The position numbers were made by a program, and so were the translations under genes. A DNA stretch of 64,000 bases from Halofilum ochraceum (GTDB lineage Bacteria > Pseudomonadota > Gammaproteobacteria > XJ16 > Halofilaceae). The stretch spans positions 62,001-126,000 of the forward strand of contig NZ_LVEG02000008.1 in the NCBI RefSeq assembly GCF_001614315.2, read 5' to 3'. Below are positions 17,863 through 28,229 of this stretch, piece after piece; the first letter of the stretch is position 1, and each line of letters starts with the position of its first letter. A model generated the notes under the pieces. The model saw only the letters and a list, made by a program, of their open reading frames with translations. It did no database searches and was not told where the DNA came from.

Positions 17863-18387
17863 TCAACGCATGCGGGGTGTGGCGCGGGCCGTGACTGGCG
17901 GGCACGGCCGGTCGTGCGTCCGGGGGGATTCGCGATGCCCCTCGCCCAGTGCCTGCAGCAAGCGGTCCGGGGCGATATTGCCATCGCGGCCGCGCAGGAG
18001 GCCGTGGATGCGGGCGCTGGCGCAGACGCGCTCATCGGTCTCGAAGCGTTGCTCCAGGTAGAGCCACTTTTCGTCCCAGCCGGCGAGCCGGGTATGGAGG
18101 CGGAAACGCTGGAACGGCATCAGGGGCTTGAAGTATTCGATCTCGAGACCCCGGACGAGGGGCATCCAGCGCTGCCGCGTGGCGACACCCAGCAGGCCGG
18201 TCCGCGCCATGAGTGCATAGCGGCCGAGATCCATCACCGACAGGTAGCGGCCATTGTTCATGTGGCGCTGGATGTCGAGGTCCGTCGGCCAGACGCGGAG
18301 GTCCAGCACCACCTCTTCAAGCAGATCGACCCGCGATTGGCGCTTGAGGGTCAGATGGAGCAGGAGCAGTCGCAGCCAGAGATTCAT
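17863..18387 (-). CDS. Hotdog-fold acyl-CoA thioesterase family protein
   Basis: This 174-residue protein has a 4HBT/hotdog thioesterase core with DIQRHMNNGRYLSVMDLGR, in which the Asp and the following helix form the active site in this family. Residues about 25-145 form the domain; the C-terminal 30 residues are Pro- and Arg-rich and probably disordered. Such proteins hydrolyse acyl-CoA or acyl-ACP thioesters; the substrate is not predictable. The N-terminus is hydrophobic (LWLRLLLLHL) and might bind the membrane, as in THEM6-like proteins. It lies between metY and aat on the same strand. Confidence 0.75.
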   Translation of the reverse strand: MNLWLRLLLLHLTLKRQSRVDLLEEVVLDLRVWPTDLDIQRHMNNGRYLSVMDLGRYALMARTGLLGVATRQRWMPLVRGLEIEYFKPLMPFQRFRLHTRLAGWDEKWLYLEQRFETDERVCASARIHGLLRGRDGNIAPDRLLQALGEGHRESPRTHDRPCPPVTARATPRMR

Positions 18388-18461
18388 ACGCGTACCGGTG
18401 GTGCCGTCGAGGGACAGCGAATCCTGCCACGCCGATCGCGCTGCAGCCAGCCGCGGCCGGA

Positions 18462-18554
18462 TCAGAGTTCGAAGCCTTCCTCGTCCGGTTCATCACTCAG
18501 TGGTTCGCGCAACGGCGCGCGCTCGTCGAGCAGTTCGTCGATGTATTCGTCCAT
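18462..18554 (-). CDS. Possible 30-residue acidic small protein
   Basis: An ATG at 18554 opens a frame of 30 codons rich in Asp, Glu and Leu (begins MDEYIDELLDER, ends EEGFEL). A weak GGGA lies upstream. The gap between the thioesterase and aat genes (18388-18630) contains nothing else. The composition is plausible for a short acidic helix, but there is no homology evidence, and this may be chance. Confidence 0.2.
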   Translation of the reverse strand: MDEYIDELLDERAPLREPLSDEPDEEGFEL

Positions 18555-18630
18555 CAGCGTTCCCGTAACCGCAGTTGCTGCAACGGATCCGGGAGTGAGT
18601 GTGCCCGCGCCGCGTGACAGGCGGATGACT

Positions 18631-19293
18631 TCAGGCGTCGGGGACACCGAGGCGCGCGATCAGCGTCCGGAAATGCGCGCGCGGTATCTCTTCGGCCCCC
18701 ATGCGCTCGAGATGCGGATTGCTCAGCTGGCAGTCGATCAGCTCGACATCTTCGGCGGCCGCGGTGGCGGTCAACGCGACCTTGGAGGCATCCGTCGCGC
18801 GGCTGAACATCGATTCGCCGAAGAACACCCGGCCGAGGTGCACGCCATAGATGCCGCCGGCGAGCCGGCCGTCCCGCCAGCACTCGAACGAGGTCGCGTA
18901 ACCGAGGCGGTGCAGTTCGATATAGGCGTCGATCATCGCCGGCACGATCCAGGTCCCGGGGCTGTCGGCGCGCGGCTCGGCACAGCCGCGTACGACCGCC
19001 TCGAAGGACCGATTCCGGGTGACGGTGAATACCTCCCGCCTGAGAGTCCGCCGCAGACGGCGCGAGACGTGCAGGCGGTCCGGGAAAATCACGCAACGGG
19101 GATCGGGTGACCACCAGAGAATCGGCTCGCCGTGACCGAACCACGGGAAAATCCCATGGCGATAGGCATCCAGCATCCGCCGTGGTCGCAGGCTGCCGCC
19201 AACGGCGAGCAGTCCGTTCGGCTCGCGCGCGGCGGTATCGACCGCGGGGAACGGGACGCTGTCATCGTCGTGCGGTAGCAGGGCTATGGGCAT
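18631..19293 (-). CDS. aat: Leucyl/phenylalanyl-tRNA-protein transferase
   Basis: Aat adds Leu or Phe from tRNA to proteins with N-terminal Arg or Lys, creating N-degrons for ClpS/ClpAP. The 220-residue length fits, and signature segments are AYRHGIFPWF, WWSPDPRCVI and GIYGVHLGRVFFGESMFS. The start at 19293 (MPIALLPHDDDSVPFP) matches the family. The FemAB-like gene upstream ends at 19360 on the same strand, so the two may share a transcript. The arginyl-transferase gene that often follows aat is absent here. Confidence 0.95.
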   Translation of the reverse strand: MPIALLPHDDDSVPFPAVDTAAREPNGLLAVGGSLRPRRMLDAYRHGIFPWFGHGEPILWWSPDPRCVIFPDRLHVSRRLRRTLRREVFTVTRNRSFEAVVRGCAEPRADSPGTWIVPAMIDAYIELHRLGYATSFECWRDGRLAGGIYGVHLGRVFFGESMFSRATDASKVALTATAAAEDVELIDCQLSNPHLERMGAEEIPRAHFRTLIARLGVPDA

Positions 19294-19359
19294 CGGTCAC
19301 GGATCGTCTGCATGGCGGGGACAGGATGCCACCGTTGCGGCTCGGGTGGGATCGCGCGG

Positions 19360-20508
19360 TTAGCCCCCGTCGTCCCGATCACGGAAGGGAGAGCCGGATG
19401 CCAATTCGCGAAAGTGGGCGGCGAGTAGTTGCCGCTCCCGGTCCAGGTAGTCCGCGATCGCATCGCGGAATGCGGGTTCCGCGATCCAGTGCGCGGAGTG
19501 GGTCCAGGTCGGCAGGAAGCCGCGGGCGATCTTGTGCTCGCCCTGCGCGCCGGGTTCGAACCGCTGCAGGCCCTGTTCGATCGCGTACTCGATACCCTGG
19601 TAGTAGCAGAGTTCGAAGTGGAGGCTGTGGAAATCGGCATCGCAGCCCCAGTAGCGTCCGTAGAGGGTGTCGCCGCCCCGGAACAGGATGGCCGCGGCCA
19701 CGGTCCGCCCGGCGATGCGGGCGAACACGACGATGATCCGATCGCCCATCGTTCGTCCCAGTTCGGCGAAGAAGTCGCGCGTCAGGACCGGGATGTTCCA
19801 CTTCTTTTCGAAGGTCGCGGCATAGAAGTGATGGGCGAGGGTCCACTCCTCGGCGTCCATGTCCGATCCGTGGCGCCGGACGATCTCGATGCCCTGTTCC
19901 TGCACGCGGCGGCGCTCTCGGCGGGCTTTTTTCCGCTTGCGGCTGGTGAACGCCTCCAGGAAGGCATCGAAATCGGCATAGCCATCGTTGGTCCAGTGAT
20001 ACTGGATATCGTCGCGGATCAACAGGCCGTCCGCGCTCAGGGTCTCCAGGTCGTGCTCGACCGGGAACAGCCAGTGCAGACTGGAGACCCCGAGCTCCTC
20101 CGCCTGCTCGCGCACTGCCGCCGCGAGCGTGGCCGCGACCCGCTCGCGCTCCTGTCCCGGCGCGACCAGCAGCCGAGGCCCGGTGGCCGGCGTGTAGGGA
20201 GCGGCGGCGACGAGCTTGGGGTAGTAACGCAGTCCGTGGCGTTCATAGGCCTCGGCCCACGCGAAATCGAATACGAACTCGCCGAACGAATTGAGTTTGA
20301 GGAAAGTCGGCGCCGCTGCCAGGAGCGCACCTTCCGGGCCGTCGCGCAGCAGCAGGAAGTACGGAATCCAGCCATAGTCGCGCCCGATACAGCCATGACG
20401 CTGGAGCGCGCTCAGGAACTCGTGGCGCAGGAACGGGAACTCGCCGGCAAGCGCATTCCATTCGGCCGGTTCGACATCGTCGAAGCGTTTGAGGACTTCG
20501 AGCTGCAT
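19360..20508 (-). CDS. FemAB-like GNAT acyltransferase (DUF482)
   Basis: The start at 20508 (MQLEVLKRFDD) gives 382 residues; a longer frame to 20691 crosses repeat DNA and is not used. The family (FemAB_like, PF04339, often mislabelled as peptidoglycan biosynthesis) has a doubled GNAT fold. Recognisable segments are FLRHEFLSALQRHG, FTSRKRKKARRERR, GRYWGCDADFHSLHFELCYYQGIEYAI and GEHKIARGFLPTWTHSAHW. The C-terminal block is the best-conserved part. The substrate is unknown; aminoacyl or acyl transfer is assumed from the fold. The gene is next to aat, itself a GNAT-fold transferase. Confidence 0.8.
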   Translation of the reverse strand: MQLEVLKRFDDVEPAEWNALAGEFPFLRHEFLSALQRHGCIGRDYGWIPYFLLLRDGPEGALLAAAPTFLKLNSFGEFVFDFAWAEAYERHGLRYYPKLVAAAPYTPATGPRLLVAPGQERERVAATLAAAVREQAEELGVSSLHWLFPVEHDLETLSADGLLIRDDIQYHWTNDGYADFDAFLEAFTSRKRKKARRERRRVQEQGIEIVRRHGSDMDAEEWTLAHHFYAATFEKKWNIPVLTRDFFAELGRTMGDRIIVVFARIAGRTVAAAILFRGGDTLYGRYWGCDADFHSLHFELCYYQGIEYAIEQGLQRFEPGAQGEHKIARGFLPTWTHSAHWIAEPAFRDAIADYLDRERQLLAAHFRELASGSPFRDRDDGG

Positions 20509-20585
20509 TGCCTGCGTCCTCCGCCGGCATCGGACCGACCGGGTAGCCTCTGGGTCTTCTGAGGCCGGTGGAACACCCGTCCCAT

Positions 20586-20848
20586 GGTTCTCGCCAAGGC
20601 GCGGAGAGCGCCAAGAGGCGCAAAGGAAGGAAACAACCTGTAGGAGCGAGCTTGCTCGCGAACCGATTTCCACGCCCCGCGGGTTCAGCATGACCGCTGT
20701 GGGCGCAGATGCGATCGCGGTGGCGCGTAACGGTCAACCGCTTACGGATACCCGACCCGGAACGCCAGTTCACGGCGGTTCGCGGCCAAGGCCGCTCCTA
20801 CAGTCAGTCTTCGCGTCCCTTGGCGCCCTTTGCGCCTTGGCGAGAACC
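20586..20848. repeat. Nested inverted repeats between the FemAB-like gene and trxB
   Basis: The outer arms, 20586-20629 and 20809-20848, share GGTTCTCGCCAAGGCGC and are related to the repeats at 1.5 and 24.4 kb. The inner arms, 20639-20664 and 20777-20802, begin TGTAGGAGCGAGCTTGCTCG and end CCGCTCCTACA. The inner motif is the well-known GTAGGAGCGAGC REP type common in Pseudomonas. The 112 bp in the middle have no gene. The 407-bp gap 20509-20915 thus holds two repeat families, one placed inside the other. Confidence 0.9.
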
Positions 20849-20915
20849 CGGAACCGGAGCGTAGCCGAACCCCCGGGGATGGAATCTCGCAACCGCGCCC
20901 GGGGGATCTCTCGGA

Positions 20916-21938
<1,023 letters not shown>

Positions 21939-22011
21939 TTACGAGACGGCCCCCACCCGGTAAAGCGCATACCGCGACGGGCGGGGGTCGACCGGCGACG
22001 GGGACTCCGGT

Positions 22012-24342
22012 TTGGCGCAGGCCAAAAAGCAACGCGGCAGCGACGGCCCGCCGGCGATCGTGCGCCATGTCCAGCGAGGACTCCGTGAGGGGGCGTTCTT
22101 CCTCCTGCTGGCGATCTCCGCCTATCTGCTGCTTTCCCTGCTGACTTTCAATACCGCGGACCCCGGCTGGTCGCATACCGGCACCGGTGGCCCCGTCCAG
22201 AACGCCGGCGGTCACGCCGGTGCCTGGTTCGCGGACATCTTTCTCTATCTGTTCGGCTATATCGCGTACCTGATCCCGGTCATGGTCGCCTGGGGCGGAT
22301 GGATCGTGTACCGCGGCCGTGTGCCGGCGGACGAGGCCGGTGCGATCCGCTTCCACCTGCTGCGCTGGGCCGGCTTCCTGTTCACGCTGCTGGCCGCCTG
22401 CGGGCTGGCTTCACTGCACTTCGCGGCGGCACCGGGCACGCTCCCGATCGGGGCCGAGGCGGGCGGCGTCCTCGGCGGCGTGATCTCGATTCAGGGGATC
22501 CGGGTGCTCGGCCTGCTCGGCAGTACGCTGCTGCTGCTGGCGCTGCTGCTCGCGGCGGTAACGCTGTTCACCGGCATCTCCTGGTTCGGCGTGATGGACG
22601 CGCTCGGCCGGGGCGTGCTTTGGCTGGGTGCGTGGCTCCGGCGCGCCACGGCCGCGATCCGCGAACGCCTTCAGGCCCGGCGCGCGCGCCAGCAGCGCGA
22701 GCAGAAAGTGGCCCGCGAGACGCGCAAGACCGAATCGCGGCGTAAGAAGGCCCCGCGGATCGAGCCGGTCGTCGAGGCGCCGAAGGAGAGCAAGCGCGCC
22801 CAGAAAGAGAAACAGATTCAGCTGTTCGAGACGCCCTCGGATTCGCAGCTGCCGTCGCTCTCGCTGCTGGATTCGGCGAAGGATGAGAAAGGCGGTTATT
22901 CGAACGAATCGCTGGAGGCCATGTCTCGGCTGCTGGAGCACAAGCTCGATGACTTCAACATCACGGCCGAGGTGGTCGCCGTTCATCCCGGACCGGTCAT
23001 TACCCGCTTTGAGCTGCAGCCGGCCGCCGGCATCAAGGTCAGCGCGATCACGAATCTCTCCAAGGACCTCGCGCGCTCGATGTCGGTGGTCAGCGTGCGC
23101 GTCGTCGAGGTCATTCCGGGCAAGTCCACGGTCGGTCTCGAAATCCCGAACGAACAGCGGCAGATGGTGCGGCTCTCCGAGGTCCTGCGCTCGCAGGAAT
23201 ACGATCAGTCCAAGTCGCCGCTGACGCTGGCGCTGGGGCAGGACATCAGCGGTCAGCCGGTGGTCGCCGATCTGCAGAAGATGCCGCATCTGCTGGTCGC
23301 GGGGACGACCGGTTCCGGCAAGTCGGTCGCCGTGAACGCCATGCTGCTGAGTCTGCTGTACAAGGCCCAGCCGAAGGACGTGCGCCTGATCCTGATCGAC
23401 CCGAAGATGCTGGAACTGAATGCCTATGAAGGCATCCCGCATCTGCTCGCGCCGGTGGTGACGGACATGAAGGAGGCCGCCAACGCCCTGCGCTGGTGTG
23501 TCGCCGAGATGGAGCGGCGCTACAAACTGATGGCGTCACAGAACGTGCGCAACATCGCCGGGTTCAACCGCAAGGTGCAGGAGGCGATCGACGCCGGCGA
23601 GCCCATCAAGGATCCGTTCTACAAGCCCGAAGAGGCGGCCGATCCGGAGGCACCCGCACCGACGCTCGAGCCGCTGCCCTATATCGTTGTCGTGATCGAT
23701 GAGTTCGCCGACATGATGATGGTGGTCGGCAAGAAGGTGGAGGAACTCATCGCGCGGATCGCCCAGAAGGCGCGCGCCGCCGGGATCCACCTGCTGCTGG
23801 CTACCCAGCGCCCGTCGGTCGATGTCATTACGGGCCTGATCAAGGCCAACATCCCGACCCGGATGGCCTTCCAGGTGTCCTCGCGGGTCGATTCGCGGAC
23901 CATCCTCGATCAGCAGGGTGCCGAGCAGCTGCTCGGCAATGGCGACATGCTGTACGTACCGGCCGGGACCAGCTATCCGCAGCGCGTGCACGGCGCATTC
24001 GTCGATGATCACGAGGTGCATGCCGTGGTCGAGAGCCTGAAAAAGGCCGGACCGCCCACGTACGACGAATCCATTATCGAGGAGCAGTCCGGAGCGGGCA
24101 GCACGCTGCCTGGGGAATCCGGCGGCGATAACGGTGGCGAGTCGGATGCGCTGTACGATGAAGCAGTGGCGATCGTGACCGAGAGCCGCAAGGCATCGAT
24201 CTCCTACGTCCAGCGCCGCCTCAAGATCGGCTACAACCGGGCCGCCCGCATCGTCGAGGAAATGGAAAGCGCCGGCGTCGTCTCCCCCGTCCAGTCCAAC
24301 GGCGCCCGCGAGGTGGTTGCACCGCCACCGCCGAAGGAGTGA
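22012..24342 (+). CDS. ftsK: DNA translocase FtsK
   Basis: FtsK is a septal DNA pump that aligns chromosome termini and activates XerCD at dif. The 776-residue protein has four membrane segments within residues about 25-195, a basic linker that is short compared with the E. coli linker, a RecA-like motor with Walker A GTTGSGKS near 433 and Walker [11 protein letters not shown] near 560, and a C-terminal gamma winged helix ([19 protein letters not shown]) that reads KOPS. The start is a TTG at 22012; the first ATG downstream would cut off membrane segments, so the TTG is preferred. The order trxB, ftsK, lolA, rarA is also found in E. coli. Here a repeat separates ftsK from lolA. Confidence 0.95.
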   Translation: MAQAKKQRGSDGPPAIVRHVQRGLREGAFFLLLAISAYLLLSLLTFNTADPGWSHTGTGGPVQNAGGHAGAWFADIFLYLFGYIAYLIPVMVAWGGWIVYRGRVPADEAGAIRFHLLRWAGFLFTLLAACGLASLHFAAAPGTLPIGAEAGGVLGGVISIQGIRVLGLLGSTLLLLALLLAAVTLFTGISWFGVMDALGRGVLWLGAWLRRATAAIRERLQARRARQQREQKVARETRKTESRRKKAPRIEPVVEAPKESKRAQKEKQIQLFETPSDSQLPSLSLLDSAKDEKGGYSNESLEAMSRLLEHKLDDFNITAEVVAVHPGPVITRFELQPAAGIKVSAITNLSKDLARSMSVVSVRVVEVIPGKSTVGLEIPNEQRQMVRLSEVLRSQEYDQSKSPLTLALGQDISGQPVVADLQKMPHLLVAGTTGSGKSVAVNAMLLSLLYKAQPKDVRLILIDPKMLELNAYEGIPHLLAPVVTDMKEAANALRWCVAEMERRYKLMASQNVRNIAGFNRKVQEAIDAGEPIKDPFYKPEEAADPEAPAPTLEPLPYIVVVIDEFADMMMVVGKKVEELIARIAQKARAAGIHLLLATQRPSVDVITGLIKANIPTRMAFQVSSRVDSRTILDQQGAEQLLGNGDMLYVPAGTSYPQRVHGAFVDDHEVHAVVESLKKAGPPTYDESIIEEQSGAGSTLPGESGGDNGGESDALYDEAVAIVTESRKASISYVQRRLKIGYNRAARIVEEMESAGVVSPVQSNGAREVVAPPPPKE

Positions 24343-24370
24343 GGGCGATTAGAAAGGCAGTGAAAATCGT

Positions 24371-24612
24371 TTTCTCGCCAAGACGCCAGGTGCGCCAGGG
24401 AAAGTCAAAGGCAATCTCTCGCCAAGACGCGGAGCGCGCCAAGAAAGGCGATAATGAGTGTAAAACCCGGGCTGCAGAAAGGTTCACGTTGAGTGTCGAA
24501 CGAAGAATCAGGGCATCACGCTGGGCCGATGAGTGACATACATCTGAATGCCCGGTCACGAACGCATTCTGCCTTTGACTTTCCTTGGCGCGCCTGGCGT
24601 CTTGGCGAGATA
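24371..24612. repeat. Long intergenic inverted repeat, SCCAAGACGCC family, locus 2
   Basis: The arms 24371-24413 and 24570-24612 (43 bp) are reverse complements with about four mismatches. They contain TCTCGCCAAGACGCCAGG and GGAAAGTCAAAGGC, the same modules as at 1.5 kb. A second direct unit, TCTCGCCAAGACGCGGAGC, lies at about 24417-24449, exactly as in locus 1. The 330-bp gap between ftsK and lolA (24343-24672) holds only this structure. Confidence 0.9.
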
Positions 24613-24672
24613 CCGAATTTTCACCGGATCAATCGACCACATTCGATCCATTGCAAGGAGCCCTGATAACCA

Positions 24673-25329
24673 ATGGGCATCAAGACGATACGTAAGAGCC
24701 TTCTGGGCATGCTTCTCGGTCTGTTGGCGGTGCCGGCGTCGGCCGGGGAGGCGCTGGAGCGGCTGAAGGACTTTACCCAGGGACTGGAGTCGTTCACGGC
24801 GGGGTTCGTGCAGACGCGCTACGACGAAGACCAGGAGCCGATCCGCGAGAGCAAAGGGCTGGCCTGGCTGAAGCGTCCCGGGCTGTTCCGGTGGGAGTAT
24901 CGTGAGCCGTACCAGCAGATGATCGTCGCCGATGGCGAGCGCCTGTGGATCTATGATGTCGATCTGGAACAGGTGACGGTCAAGGAAACCGAGCGTGCGC
25001 TGGGTACGGCGCCGATCATGCTGCTCTCGGACTCGCAACCGCTGTCCGAGCAGTTCAACCTGACCGATCTCGGCAAGCGCGAGGGCCTTTACTGGGTGCG
25101 TCTGCGACCGAAGGTCGACGATACGGATTTCGATGAGATCTACCTGGGCTTCGATGACCGCTCGCTCAAGGTCATGGAGTTGCGCGACCGCTTCGATCAG
25201 GCGACCCAGATCCTGTTCAACAATGTCGAGCTCAACCCGGACGTATCGCCGGAGCGGTTTCGCTTCGAGCCCCCCGAGGGCGTCGACGTGATCGGGCCCG
25301 GCGCCGACGGGATCAACGGGGACGGCTGA
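24673..25329 (+). CDS. lolA: Outer-membrane lipoprotein carrier protein
   Basis: LolA is a periplasmic chaperone that takes lipoproteins from LolCDE to LolB. The 218-residue precursor has a signal peptide ending VPASAGEA at about residue 24. Family segments are FTAGFVQTRYDE, GLAWLKRPGLFRWEY, WIYDVDLEQVTVK and FDDRSLKVMELRDRFDQ. AAGGAG lies upstream at 24655-24660, a rather long 12-nt spacing. rarA starts 1 nt after the stop, so the two genes form an operon, as in E. coli. Confidence 0.95.
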   Translation: MGIKTIRKSLLGMLLGLLAVPASAGEALERLKDFTQGLESFTAGFVQTRYDEDQEPIRESKGLAWLKRPGLFRWEYREPYQQMIVADGERLWIYDVDLEQVTVKETERALGTAPIMLLSDSQPLSEQFNLTDLGKREGLYWVRLRPKVDDTDFDEIYLGFDDRSLKVMELRDRFDQATQILFNNVELNPDVSPERFRFEPPEGVDVIGPGADGINGDG

Positions 25330-25330
25330 T

Positions 25331-26698
25331 ATGGCCGGGGACCGCCAGGGCTCACTGCTGGATACCGGTCCGGGCGGTGAGGATCGCAAGGGCACGGCGG
25401 AAGGGCCCGATTACCGGCCGCTGGCCGATCGCATGCGCCCGCGCGCTCTCGATGAGTTCGCGGGCCAGCAGCACATCCTTGGTGCCGGCAGCCCGCTGCG
25501 CGAGGCGATCGAGCACGATCGGCTGCACTCGATGGTCTTCTGGGGGCCACCCGGCACGGGCAAGACCACGCTGGCCCGCATGATCGCCGCGCGCTGCGGC
25601 GCCGAGTTCATCGCCGTGTCCGCCGTCCTTTCCGGCGTCAAGGATATTCGGGCGGCCATCGATCGGGCCCGCGAGGTGCGCCAGTACGATGGCCGTCCGA
25701 CCGTCCTTTTCGTCGACGAGGTGCACCGCTTCAACAAGGCGCAGCAGGATGCCTTCCTGCCGCACGTCGAGGACGGCACCGTCTTCTTCATCGGCGCGAC
25801 CACCGAGAATCCGTCGTTCGAACTCAACAACGCGCTGCTCTCGCGCGTGCGCACCTACATCCTCAAGGCGCTGACGGCGGAGGATATCCGCGGCGTGATC
25901 GATCGTGCACTGGAGGACACCGAGCGTGGTCTCGCCGGCCGCGGTATCGCCATGGACGAGGACGAGCGCGATCGCCTGGCCGCGGCCGCCGACGGCGACG
26001 CCCGTCGGGCCCTGCTGCTGCTCGAGATCGCCGCGGATCTCGCGGAGGGCGAGGGCGACGGGCGGATCACCGACGACATCCTCGAACAGGTCTCACGCGA
26101 GAGCCTGCGACGGTTCGACAAGGGCGGGGACTATTTCTACGACCAGATCTCGGCCCTGCACAAGGCGATGCGCGGATCCAATCCGGATGCCTCGCTGTAC
26201 TGGTTCTGCCGCATGGTCGACGGCGGCTGCGACCCGCTCTATATCTGCCGCCGCGTGGTCCGCTTCGCCTCCGAGGACATCGGCAACGCCGATCCGCGGG
26301 CGCTGCAGCTCGGCCTGCAGGCCTGGGATACCTATGAGCGCCTCGGTAGTCCGGAGGGCGATCTGACCATCGCCCAGGCCATCGTGTACATGGCCTGCGC
26401 CGCCAAGAGCAATGCGGTGTATACGGCCTTCAAGGCCGCCACGCGCGACGCCAAATCGACCGGCTCGGCCGAGGTCCCCATGCATCTGCGCAATGCCCCG
26501 ACGGCGCTGATGAAGGAACACGGCTGGAGTGAGGGCTACCGCTACGCCCACGACGAACCGGACGGTTTCGCTGCCGGTGCGACGTACTTCCCCGACGCGA
26601 TGGGGGAAACGGTCTATTACGAGCCGGTCGAGCGCGGCCTCGAGGCGCGCATCGCGGAGCGCCTGCGCGACCTGAGGGCACGGAATCGGGAGGCCTGA
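25331..26698 (+). CDS. rarA: Replication-associated recombination protein A (AAA+)
   Basis: RarA (MgsA) is a tetrameric clamp-loader-like AAA+ ATPase acting at stalled forks. The 455-residue protein has Walker A GPPGTGKTTLARM, Walker B LFVDEVHRFNKAQQDAF, sensor region IGATTENPSFELNNALLSR, and the C-terminal MgsA domain with SNPDASLYWFCRMVDGG. It starts 1 nt after the lolA stop. In E. coli serS follows rarA; here a DinB-fold gene follows and serS lies 8.4 kb further on. Confidence 0.95.
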   Translation: MAGDRQGSLLDTGPGGEDRKGTAEGPDYRPLADRMRPRALDEFAGQQHILGAGSPLREAIEHDRLHSMVFWGPPGTGKTTLARMIAARCGAEFIAVSAVLSGVKDIRAAIDRAREVRQYDGRPTVLFVDEVHRFNKAQQDAFLPHVEDGTVFFIGATTENPSFELNNALLSRVRTYILKALTAEDIRGVIDRALEDTERGLAGRGIAMDEDERDRLAAAADGDARRALLLLEIAADLAEGEGDGRITDDILEQVSRESLRRFDKGGDYFYDQISALHKAMRGSNPDASLYWFCRMVDGGCDPLYICRRVVRFASEDIGNADPRALQLGLQAWDTYERLGSPEGDLTIAQAIVYMACAAKSNAVYTAFKAATRDAKSTGSAEVPMHLRNAPTALMKEHGWSEGYRYAHDEPDGFAAGATYFPDAMGETVYYEPVERGLEARIAERLRDLRARNREA

Positions 26699-26736
26699 AA
26701 CCGTAATCCATGTGCCGGCAGGGGGATGCAATCGCT

Positions 26737-27261
26737 ATGAGTACGCCGCAGCAGTACGAACTCATGGCCCGCTACAATGCGTGGATGAACGGCAAGCTGT
26801 ACGCGGTCTGCGCGGAGATGTCCGACGCGGAGCGTCGACGCGATCTCGGTGCCTTCTTCCGGTCCGTGCATGGCACGCTCAACCACCTCCTGTTCGGCGA
26901 TCGTGCCTGGCTGGGCCGGTTCACCGGTGAGCGATTCGACCTCAAACCGATCGGCGAGGATCTGTTCGAGGATTTCTCGGAGCTGCGCCGCGAACGCGAG
27001 GCCATGGACGATCGCATTCTCTGCTGGGCCCGGGGACTCGATCCCGAATGGCTCGCGGCGGACTTCGAATACACCAGCGGGATCGACCGGATTACCCGCG
27101 TGGTGCCCGCCTGGATCCTCGTGACCCATATGTTCAATCACCAGACGCATCACCGGGGTCAGCTGACGACCCTGATCAAGCAGCTCGGCTACGAGCCGGG
27201 CGTTACCGATATCCCGTGGATGCCGGGCGTTGCCCGCGGGGATCCGCCTGCCGCGGATTGA
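26737..27261 (+). CDS. DinB-fold (YfiT-like) four-helix metalloprotein
   Basis: The 174-residue protein from the ATG at 26737 has the DinB/YfiT four-helix bundle signature: YELMARYNAWMN at the N-terminus, a first histidine in HGTLNHLLFGD, and the HxxxH pair in MFNHQTHHRGQ that binds a divalent metal. The family includes thiol transferases and damage-inducible proteins of unknown activity; it is unrelated to DNA polymerase IV. The start is preferred over an ATG 27 nt upstream because MSTPQQYEL fits the family. It follows rarA by 38 nt and may be co-transcribed. Confidence 0.85.
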   Translation: MSTPQQYELMARYNAWMNGKLYAVCAEMSDAERRRDLGAFFRSVHGTLNHLLFGDRAWLGRFTGERFDLKPIGEDLFEDFSELRREREAMDDRILCWARGLDPEWLAADFEYTSGIDRITRVVPAWILVTHMFNHQTHHRGQLTTLIKQLGYEPGVTDIPWMPGVARGDPPAAD

Positions 27262-27287
27262 CCACCGGTCGCAATTACGCCTGGCGT

Positions 27288-28208
27288 TTACGTTCCGGTG
27301 AGCAGGTAGAGCCAGACGGGCAGGGTGGCGAGCGACAAGGCGGTCGAGATCGTGACGATCAGCGAGTAGTAGCGCGACTCGAGTCCGTAGCGATCGCAGA
27401 GCACGATGCCGAGGACCATGCTCGGCATCGCCGCCTCCAGGATCGCCCCCGTGCGGTAGTCGCCGGTCAGGCCGATGGCGTCGGTCAACAGCAGGGCGAT
27501 CAGGGGCTGAATGGCCAGCTGGATGGCCAGCACGGGCACGATCGCCCACGCCGTACCCCGGTCCAGGGCCTGCCAGGACAGGCTCATGCCCAGCGCCAGC
27601 AGCATCAGCGGCACGACCCCGGCACCGAGCGTGTCCAGCAACCCTGCGAGGGCCTCCGGCAGCGCGATCCCCAGCGCGTTCAGCGTGACGCCGGCGACCG
27701 CCGCCCAGAACGGCGGGACGCGGGCCAGCCGCAGCCAGGCCGGGACCGAGTCGCCGCCCGAGCCGTAGCGCTGGGCCATGACGACGCCGAAGGTCAGCAG
27801 GATCGGGGTGCAGGCGAAGTAGTCGAACTGGATCGCGATGCCGGCGCCGATCGGACCGAGCGCGGCGTCGAGTGCCGGCAGGCCCATGTAGGTGGCGTTC
27901 GGGAAGGCGGCGGCAAGAAGCAGGGCGCCGGTGCGCGCGGGGGTCAGTTGCAGGCGGTGGGCGGCGAGCAGGCCCAGTGCCCATCCGGCGATCACCACGA
28001 CGACGCCGGTCAGTGCGATCCGGACCGAGTCGAGCCCCAGCGGCGCCGACCAAAGGATCTGCAGTACCAGCGCCGGCAGCAGCAGGTAATAGACAAGTGT
28101 GGCGATGGCCGCGCGCAGCGTATCACCGTCGAGGCCGCCGGGTCGGACGATCCGCCAGGCGACGCCGAGGGCGATCAGCGCGGCCATGCGCAGCAGGACG
28201 TCGAACAT
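27288..28208 (-). CDS. AEC-family permease
   Basis: The 306-residue product is almost entirely hydrophobic, with about ten predicted membrane segments. This fits the auxin efflux carrier (AEC, PF03547) family, a bile/arsenite/riboflavin-type transporter fold. Segments such as AAAFPNATYMGLPALDAALG and AMPSMVLGIVLCDRYGLE are typical. Bacterial members export malate, malonate or other small acids; no substrate can be assigned. The ATG at 28208 is chosen over a GTG 9 nt upstream. It follows queG by 21 nt on the same strand. Confidence 0.85.
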   Translation of the reverse strand: MFDVLLRMAALIALGVAWRIVRPGGLDGDTLRAAIATLVYYLLLPALVLQILWSAPLGLDSVRIALTGVVVVIAGWALGLLAAHRLQLTPARTGALLLAAAFPNATYMGLPALDAALGPIGAGIAIQFDYFACTPILLTFGVVMAQRYGSGGDSVPAWLRLARVPPFWAAVAGVTLNALGIALPEALAGLLDTLGAGVVPLMLLALGMSLSWQALDRGTAWAIVPVLAIQLAIQPLIALLLTDAIGLTGDYRTGAILEAAMPSMVLGIVLCDRYGLESRYYSLIVTISTALSLATLPVWLYLLTGT

Positions 28209-28229
28209 GGGTGTCACCGGCGCCGCCGG

